From Rathayibacter sp. SW19 (GTDB lineage Bacteria; Actinomycetota; Actinomycetes; Actinomycetales; Microbacteriaceae): DNA of 64,000 nt. Of this stretch, positions 59,030-64,000 are shown one piece after another. The stretch spans positions 2,046,001 through 2,110,000 of the forward strand of contig NZ_CP133020.1 of assembly GCF_030866825.1 (NCBI RefSeq). The letters are read 5' to 3'. The translations under genes and the position numbers were made by a program. The notes below the pieces were generated by a model. The model had not been told where the DNA came from. It made no database searches and saw only the letters and a list, made by a program, of their open reading frames with translations. How positions within the stretch are numbered: the stretch's first letter is position 1; every line of letters starts with the position of its first letter.

Positions 59030-59123
59030 GGAGCGGGCAGCATGACTGGGCAGCGTGACCAGGCTGCGTGATCAGGCGGAGTAACCGGGCAGTGTGACCG
59101 GGCTGGCGCTGGGGCTCGTCGCC

Positions 59124-59849
59124 TCAGTACCCGCTCGGCCAGTTGAATGCGGCTGGGGCGACTGCAGTCGTGCCCGTCGGCACCACGACGATATCGATGT
59201 CTTCGTGCTCGGCGAGCGTGATCGCGGCGGGGTCACCCGATGTCTGCTTGCCGTTCACGAAGACCGTGACGGTTTGCCCGTCGCTGCCGCCGAGCGAGCC
59301 GATGTGGGTGGCGTCGAGGGCGACATCCCACTCGGTGAAGACTTCGCCGAGTGTGAACGTTGACTTCACTGGAGACTCGATGTGGATGATGCCGCTCGTG
59401 TCGTGCGTGTGCAACGGCGAGATCGTCTGAGCCGTCTCGTCGATGCCGAGGAGAGCCGGCACCTGCACCGCCTTCCCCTCGACCGTGACGCTCAGGTGCG
59501 AGTGAATGTGCTCGACGGCGCCCTCCGAGGTGAGCATTCCGAGCCCTGCGGCCTTGACTCGTGCGGTCGGGTCGGTCGGAGCCGCCCACGGCGGGGCCGT
59601 GCTGGCCCCGACAGCCACGACCGATGGAGTCGCGGGCACGTCCGTGGCGCCGGAGGCGTTTGCGCTGGAACCTGGCTTGGCGTTGACGACGAGCGTGACC
59701 GTGATCACCGCGAGGATCGCCGCAACGAGAACTCCGGAGATCGACCAGGTCAGGATGCGCCGGCGCCGTTCGCGGGCGCGCTGTACGCGCATCATTTCTG
59801 CGGCTTTGCGCTGGAGCTCCCGGGAGCGGGAACTAGAACCTGACGGCAT
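59124..59849 (-). CDS. membrane-anchored extracytoplasmic protein, function unknown
   Basis: 241 residues: a cytosolic Arg-rich helix (about 5-33), one membrane helix ('ILTWSISGVLVAAILAVITVTLVV'), a Ser/Ala/Pro linker, and an outer domain with many His: 'EHIHSHLSVTVEGKAVQVPALLGIDETAQTISPLHTHDTSGIIHIESPVKSTFTLGEVFTEWDVAL'. The HIHSHL and HTHDTSGIIHIE clusters could bind metal. ATG 59849 is preferred over GTG 59864 because GAAGG lies 8 bp before it. Confidence 0.75.
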   Translation of the reverse strand: MPSGSSSRSRELQRKAAEMMRVQRARERRRRILTWSISGVLVAAILAVITVTLVVNAKPGSSANASGATDVPATPSVVAVGASTAPPWAAPTDPTARVKAAGLGMLTSEGAVEHIHSHLSVTVEGKAVQVPALLGIDETAQTISPLHTHDTSGIIHIESPVKSTFTLGEVFTEWDVALDATHIGSLGGSDGQTVTVFVNGKQTSGDPAAITLAEHEDIDIVVVPTGTTAVAPAAFNWPSGY

Positions 59850-59958
59850 ACGTGCGACCTTCACTGTGCGGGCTTTCCATCATGCTGCAGGCCTCGATGG
59901 ATTTGCTGAATGCCAGCGAGCGCTCAGTGAGTGACGCCGAAGGGCTATCGTCGAAGGT

Positions 59959-60306
59959 ATGGATCTAGAACCGGGTGACATACGCACAACGCTTCCTCTC
60001 GTTTCCGCTACAGACGCAGCCTCTGTTCCGGCCGCGGCGCACGCAGACGGCACAGCCTGCACCTGCGGCGAAGAGAACGAGAAACACGTGGTGCTCGATG
60101 GTCGGCTGATCCCGCACGCCATTCGTCACGCAACCATTTTCGGCGCGCTCGACTCACTCGAGACTGGCGCAACGCTGACCCTGATCGTCGATCACAAGCC
60201 GATGCCATTGCTTGCGCAGCTCGAGGCGCGTAGCCCAGAGGCTTTCGATGTTGAGTTCATCCTGGAAGAGCCGCGAGAAGTAGCGGTGCGGTTCACACGC
60301 CTGTGA
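59959..60306 (+). CDS. DUF2249 domain protein
   Basis: The 115-residue product has 'LDGRLIPHAIRHATIFGALDSLETGATLTLIVDHKPMPLLAQLEARSPEAFDVEFILEEPREVAVRFTR', the TusA-like DUF2249 fold with its D-H-x-P-x-P-L motif. A CxC (ACTCGEE) lies before it, and an N-terminal extension of about 45 residues is unusual. DUF2249 proteins often lie near hypoxia and nitrogen-oxide genes. No binding role is proven. Confidence 0.85.
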   Translation: MDLEPGDIRTTLPLVSATDAASVPAAAHADGTACTCGEENEKHVVLDGRLIPHAIRHATIFGALDSLETGATLTLIVDHKPMPLLAQLEARSPEAFDVEFILEEPREVAVRFTRL

Positions 60307-60499
60307 ACTGACCGCGCGCCGAGCGCGGCAGCGCCGCTGGGCGACCACAGCGCGCCGGCCGATTATGGTGCGCGACGTGTCGAACGGACAGCGGTCACGC
60401 AGCATTTGGGGCGCCATGAACTGCGTTGCGCCCACTCTTTTGTGGTGCTCAAGCCGACCTGAACGGGCCTCTTGTCCTCAATTTGGTGGGTTTGGATTC

Positions 60500-60508
60500 T
60501 TATCCACA
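60500..60508 (+). promoter_or_regulatory. DnaA-box-like sequence upstream of the HNH gene
   Basis: TTATCCACA matches the DnaA box consensus exactly, 64 bp before the HNH gene start. A single copy is not an origin and may be chance. Confidence 0.3.
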
Positions 60509-60571
60509 ATTTGGGCTGTGACCGGCTGTTTACGGGGTTCGCGTGTCGGTGGTTGGTGATGGACTGCAGTC

Positions 60572-62179
60572 ATGAGCAACATGGCAGCAGCCCCCGATCC
60601 GACCGGCACGCCGGCCGACGCTTTCGGCACCGATTTCGGTGTTACGGCCGGTGGTTTTGGCAGGGCGGCCGGTGGTCTCGGGGGTGGGGCTGGGGCGGCT
60701 GGTGGGGCGGTGGGTGGTGTTCCGGCGGTGGCGGATGCTGCGGCTCGCGTGATCATCGACGGCGCGCGTGAGGCGTTGGCTCGGCTGGTGGAGGTGGATC
60801 CGACGGTGTTGAGTGCGGATGGTTTGTTGCGGTTCGCCGCCGGTCTGGAGGGTTTGACTCGGCTGGTGGATCACGGTCATGTTGTGGTGGCGGCGGAGAT
60901 CACGGTCCGGTCGCCGCGTACGGCGGGGTTTGAGGGGTTGGCTGCCCGGCACGGGTGTGCGACGGCTGCGCAGTTGATTGAGCGGGTGAGTGGGGTGTCC
61001 TCGCGTACGGCGCGGCAACGGGTGCGGGTCGCCGGCCAGGCGGCACCGCGCATCTCGGATGTGGGGTTGCCGTTGCCGGCACTGTTCCCGGCCGTTCGGG
61101 AGGCTCTGGCCGGTGGGGTGATCGGTATTGATGCCGCCGATGCGATCACAACCACGTTGAAGGTGTTGCCGCGCAGCATCCCGGTCGAGGCGGTGGCGTG
61201 GGCGGAGGCCACCCTGGTGGGCAACGCGGTCGGTACGGAAGACGCGCCGCCGGTGTGTGCGGATTTGCTCCGGGCTCAGGCGGCGGCGTTTAGGGACCGG
61301 TTGGATCAAGACGGCATCCAGCCGCGGGATGACCGCCTGGTGGCCAAACGGGGTATCCGGTTCTTCCGCAGGGCCGATGGGATGCTGGGCGTTGACGGGG
61401 CGTTGCCGCCGGCGCAGGAGGCGATCATCGTCCCGGTCTTCGACGCGTTCCTGTCCCCGCGCACGGCCCCGGCGTTCCTGGCCGCGGACGAAGACGGCGC
61501 ACGGGGCGCCGTCGTGGGCGCGGCCGGTGAGAACGCCGCAGATCCGGGCACGGTAGGCGAGGGCGCGACCGGTGACGGTGTGACCGGTGACGGTGAGTCG
61601 GGTGTGATGCGGGATCCGCGCACTACCGATCAGCAACGCGCGGACATTCTGACCGCGTTGTGCGAGGGCGCCGCCCGGATCGGGCTGACTCCGCAATTGC
61701 AGGGTGCCGCCCCGACCGTGTTAGCAATCGTGCAGCAGACCGACCTGGACGCCGGTGAAGGTTACGGGGTGGCGGTCGGCACCGATCAGCCGTTACCGGC
61801 CGCGACGATCCGGCAGATCGCTTGCGACGGCGGCACCCAACAGGTCACCGTCGACGCCGGTGGGCGGGTGATCGACCTGGCGTCCAAGGCGCGTTTCTTC
61901 ACCCCGTCGCAACGCAAGGCGATGATCGCCCGCGACGGACCCACCTGCGCCAGACCCGGTTGCAGAATCCCGGCGTACCTGGCCGAAGCTCATCATGTCA
62001 TCCCCGACAGTGAGGGCGGACCCACCGAAATCGACAACGGCTGCCTGCTCTGCTGGTTCGATCACCGCCTGATCGAACGTGGCGAATTCACCGTCAAGAT
62101 GGTTCGCGGCAAACCCGTCTTCAGCCCACCCGGCTGGTACACCAAACGCGAATACCTGAAACCACACAAACACAAATGA
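60572..62179 (+). CDS. DUF222/13E12-type HNH endonuclease
   Basis: 535 residues. DUF222 (about 60-350, 'LARLVEVDPTVLSADGLLRFAAGLEGLTRLVDHGHVVVAAEI...GCATAAQLIERVSGVSSRTARQRVRVAGQ') is followed by a Gly/Asp-rich linker and a C-terminal HNH nuclease domain 'IARDGPTCARPGCRIPAYLAEAHHVIPDSEGGPTEIDNGCLLCWFDHRLIERGEFTVK'. The metal Cys pairs and the HH and N of the HNH motif are intact. These genes occur in many copies in actinobacterial genomes and are thought to be mobile. The N-terminal 50 residues are Gly-rich repeats. Confidence 0.9.
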   Translation: MSNMAAAPDPTGTPADAFGTDFGVTAGGFGRAAGGLGGGAGAAGGAVGGVPAVADAAARVIIDGAREALARLVEVDPTVLSADGLLRFAAGLEGLTRLVDHGHVVVAAEITVRSPRTAGFEGLAARHGCATAAQLIERVSGVSSRTARQRVRVAGQAAPRISDVGLPLPALFPAVREALAGGVIGIDAADAITTTLKVLPRSIPVEAVAWAEATLVGNAVGTEDAPPVCADLLRAQAAAFRDRLDQDGIQPRDDRLVAKRGIRFFRRADGMLGVDGALPPAQEAIIVPVFDAFLSPRTAPAFLAADEDGARGAVVGAAGENAADPGTVGEGATGDGVTGDGESGVMRDPRTTDQQRADILTALCEGAARIGLTPQLQGAAPTVLAIVQQTDLDAGEGYGVAVGTDQPLPAATIRQIACDGGTQQVTVDAGGRVIDLASKARFFTPSQRKAMIARDGPTCARPGCRIPAYLAEAHHVIPDSEGGPTEIDNGCLLCWFDHRLIERGEFTVKMVRGKPVFSPPGWYTKREYLKPHKHK

Positions 62180-62331
62180 GTGCGGCGCGCGACTCTCAGC
62201 CCAAACCATCCCGGACGTTCTTGACATGGCTCACCGCGATCAGGAAGTGCCCGGCGTTGACAAGCCTGGATCGCAGAGCGCACGTCGTAACAATTGAAGA
62301 GCGTGCCGCACGATTCTGTAAGGATCGAAGT

Positions 62332-63339
62332 ATGATTTCACAACTCCCGATTCTCGACCTGTCCCGGCTTGATGCGGGCCCCGCTGAAGCGGACGCGTTC
62401 CGTGCGGAACTTCGTCAGGTCACGCATGACATCGGCTTCTTCTACCTGGTGGGGCACGGAGTTGATCAGGCGCTCATCGAAGAATTGCTGCGCGTTGCAC
62501 GCCGGTTCTTCGAACTGCCGGCAGAACAGAAACTCGCCATCGAAAATGTGGAGAGCCCGCAGTTCCGCGGATACACCAGGGTGGGTGGAGAACTCACGCA
62601 CGGTGACGTCGACTGGCGCGAGCAGATCGACATCGGCGTTGAGCGGGACACGATCGAACGCGCACCGGGAGTTCCCGACTACTGGCGGCTCGAGGGTCCC
62701 AACCTCTGGCCGGAAGCACTACCTGAGCTACAGGCGGTCACCTCCCGCTGGAACGAGGAGCTGAGCACTGTTGCACTACGCCTGCTGCGGGCGTGGGCGC
62801 TGTCGCTCGGCGCTCCCGAGGATGTCTTCGACGCGGCTTTCGCGCAGCGGCCGTTCTCGTTGATCAAGATCGTGCGTTATCCGGGGGAGTCCGACCCGAC
62901 ACCGAAGCAAGGCGTTGGCGCGCATCGCGATGGCGGAGTCCTCACACTCCTCCTCGTCGAACCGGACAAGGGTGGACTGCAGGTCGAGCACGAAGGCGAG
63001 TGGGTCGATGCACCTTCCTTGCCAGGCGCCTTTGTCGTGAACATCGGCGAGATGCTCGAACTTGCAACGGGCGGCTATCTCAAGGCGACATTGCACCGCG
63101 TCGAGTCCCCGCTGATCGGCACAGATCGCATCTCGATCCCGTTTTTCTTCAACCCGGCTCTTGACACCCGGATGCCGCAACTCACGTTGAGCCCGGAACT
63201 CGCGGCCGAGGCGCGCGGTCTCTCCCTCGACCCGACGAACAGCCCCATTCTCGAAACGTATGGCGACAATGTCTTGCGCTACCGTTTGCGCGCGCACCCG
63301 AATGTCGCCGCGATCCACCACGCGGACTTGCTCGCGTAA
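62332..63339 (+). CDS. 2-oxoglutarate/Fe(II)-dependent oxygenase (isopenicillin N synthase-like)
   Basis: The 335-residue enzyme has an N-terminal DIOX_N domain ('LPILDLSRLDAGPAEADAFRAELRQVTHDIGFFYLVGHGVDQALIEELLRVARRFFELP') and the C-terminal oxygenase core with the Fe ligands His and Asp in 'GVGAHRDGGVLTLLL' and His in 'KATLHRVES', plus the 2-oxoglutarate/substrate motif RISIPFFF. Substrate unknown. ATG 62332 is chosen because the family similarity starts there and AAGGA lies upstream; the frame is open to 62176. Confidence 0.9.
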   Translation: MISQLPILDLSRLDAGPAEADAFRAELRQVTHDIGFFYLVGHGVDQALIEELLRVARRFFELPAEQKLAIENVESPQFRGYTRVGGELTHGDVDWREQIDIGVERDTIERAPGVPDYWRLEGPNLWPEALPELQAVTSRWNEELSTVALRLLRAWALSLGAPEDVFDAAFAQRPFSLIKIVRYPGESDPTPKQGVGAHRDGGVLTLLLVEPDKGGLQVEHEGEWVDAPSLPGAFVVNIGEMLELATGGYLKATLHRVESPLIGTDRISIPFFFNPALDTRMPQLTLSPELAAEARGLSLDPTNSPILETYGDNVLRYRLRAHPNVAAIHHADLLA

Positions 63340-63344
63340 CACAG

Positions 63345-63443
63345 GACCGCGATCGGCACACCAGCAGTGTCAGCACACGGCAGTCAGCGCACCAGCAATC
63401 AGAACACCAGCACGCAGAACGCCAGCACGCAGAACGCCGGCAG
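63345..63443. repeat. short imperfect tandem repeats between the oxygenase and amidase genes
   Basis: CACCAGCA, CAGTCAGCG and two exact copies of AACGCCAGCACGCAG-like units follow each other. The stretch is compositionally biased and appears non-coding except for the last codons of the amidase. Confidence 0.6.
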
Positions 63444-64000
63444 TCAGTGCAGCGGCGGCGTGCGCGGGGGCGGAGTGCGACGCGAACCCGTTGCTTCGAA
63501 TGCAGCGGCCAGTGTCAGCAGTGCCGTGTCATCGTAGGCACAACCGGCGAAGGTGAGACCGACCGGCATGCCGATGTCGCTCATCGTGCCCATCGGAACG
63601 GTGACGGTCGGAATCCCGAGGTGGCGGATCGCCAGGTTGCCGTTCGCCACCCACACGCCATTGCGCCAGCCGAGTTCTGCGGATGCCGGATTCACGTCCA
63701 TGTCGGCAGGTCCGACATCCGCGACCGCAGGAAAAATCACGGCGTCCAGGCCGAGCCGGCCCATCCATTCTTCGAGATCGATCCGGCGGGTCTCTTCGAG
63801 GCCGCGGACTCCGGCCTCCAGAAAGGGGATGTCGCTCATCGCGTCCACCGGGCGATCGCGCACGATCGCCGGGTAGGTCGCGATGTCATCGTCGAAACCG
63901 TCATAGCGGTCCGGTAGTGAGCCTTCCGGGTGCGGGAAAATCTCCGCACCGTCGACATCCGCGAGCTGGCCCAGTGCCGGGTCGCCATTCGCGCGCAGGA
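63444..64000 (-). CDS. amidase signature family enzyme, C-terminal part (cut by window end)
   Basis: About 185 C-terminal codons are inside. The frame from the edge reads LRANGDPALGQLADVDGAEIFPHPEGSLPDRYDGFDDD, then 'EEWMGRLGLDAVIFPAVADVGPADMDVNPASAELGWRNGVWVANGNLAIRHLGIPTVTVPMGTMSDIGMPVGLTFAGCAYDDTALLTLAAAFEA', the usual C-terminal region of amidase-signature enzymes. The Ser-cisSer-Lys catalytic part lies outside the window. Substrate unknown. Confidence 0.85.
   Translation of the reverse strand, partial: LRANGDPALGQLADVDGAEIFPHPEGSLPDRYDGFDDDIATYPAIVRDRPVDAMSDIPFLEAGVRGLEETRRIDLEEWMGRLGLDAVIFPAVADVGPADMDVNPASAELGWRNGVWVANGNLAIRHLGIPTVTVPMGTMSDIGMPVGLTFAGCAYDDTALLTLAAAFEATGSRRTPPPRTPPLH

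Noticed and set aside
60500..60508. DnaA-box-like TTATCCACA as part of a replication origin
   Set aside because: A single box, no cluster, no AT-rich unwinding region, and no dnaA or dnaN nearby.
63345..63443. Short repeats as a CRISPR array
   Set aside because: Units are 8-15 bp, imperfect and directly adjacent without unique spacers; no cas genes in the window.

Overview
The window is chromosomal DNA from a high-GC actinobacterium. Gene order, the DUF222/HNH (13E12-type) endonuclease gene, the many GTG starts and the short intergenic gaps fit Microbacteriaceae or a close relative, but I cannot name the species. I saw no rRNA, tRNA, CRISPR array, complete insertion sequence or prophage.

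Region 1 (about 0.3-20.6 kb) is a DosR/DevR-like hypoxia or dormancy island. It has a GAF-GAF histidine kinase that keeps the DosS heme His and distal Tyr, next to a NarL-type regulator that keeps the DosR recognition helix. Around them lie five intact and one broken universal stress protein (USP) genes, a USP-phosphoketolase operon, a zinc alcohol dehydrogenase, an MgtA-type P-type ATPase, two pyridoxamine-oxidase-like flavin proteins (one truncated), and a three-gene cytochrome b module without Rieske or cytochrome c1. Seven copies of a 15-bp box (RGGACTTTCGACYCT-like, close to the mycobacterial DosR box) lie in front of these genes. In five of them a -10-like hexamer starts exactly 23 bp after the box, and at four of those the inferred transcript starts on the A of the ATG (leaderless).

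Region 2 (20.8-30.8 kb): a TetR/carboxylesterase pair with a clear operator; a decayed encapsulin system (DyP peroxidase with an in-frame amber codon, and only the first 53 codons of the encapsulin shell gene); a DapA-family lyase; a SRPBCC protein; a secreted S53 peptidase with terminator; and a TrmB/LuxR-like regulator divergent from an M23-like lipoprotein.

Region 3 (30.8-46.4 kb): a MetY-flavin monooxygenase pair; an electron-transfer cluster of two acyl-CoA dehydrogenases, EtfBA and a cytochrome b561-like protein; a DHA2 MFS exporter; a RimK ligase fused to a TrkA-C domain divergent from a RimB-like protease; NUDIX hydrolase; HhH-GPD glycosylase; and an aquaporin.

Region 4 (46.3-64 kb): a MalT-like LuxR regulator divergent from glutamate decarboxylase, DUF2252 protein, AI-2E family transporter, cardiolipin synthase-like phospholipase D, GAP-family protein, alkylsulfatase, DUF6325 and SHOCT proteins, a DUF2249 protein, the DUF222/HNH protein, a 2-oxoglutarate/Fe(II) oxygenase, and an amidase cut by the window edge. 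A near-identical dyad lies in front of both gadB and the transporter/phospholipase pair, which suggests a shared stress regulator.
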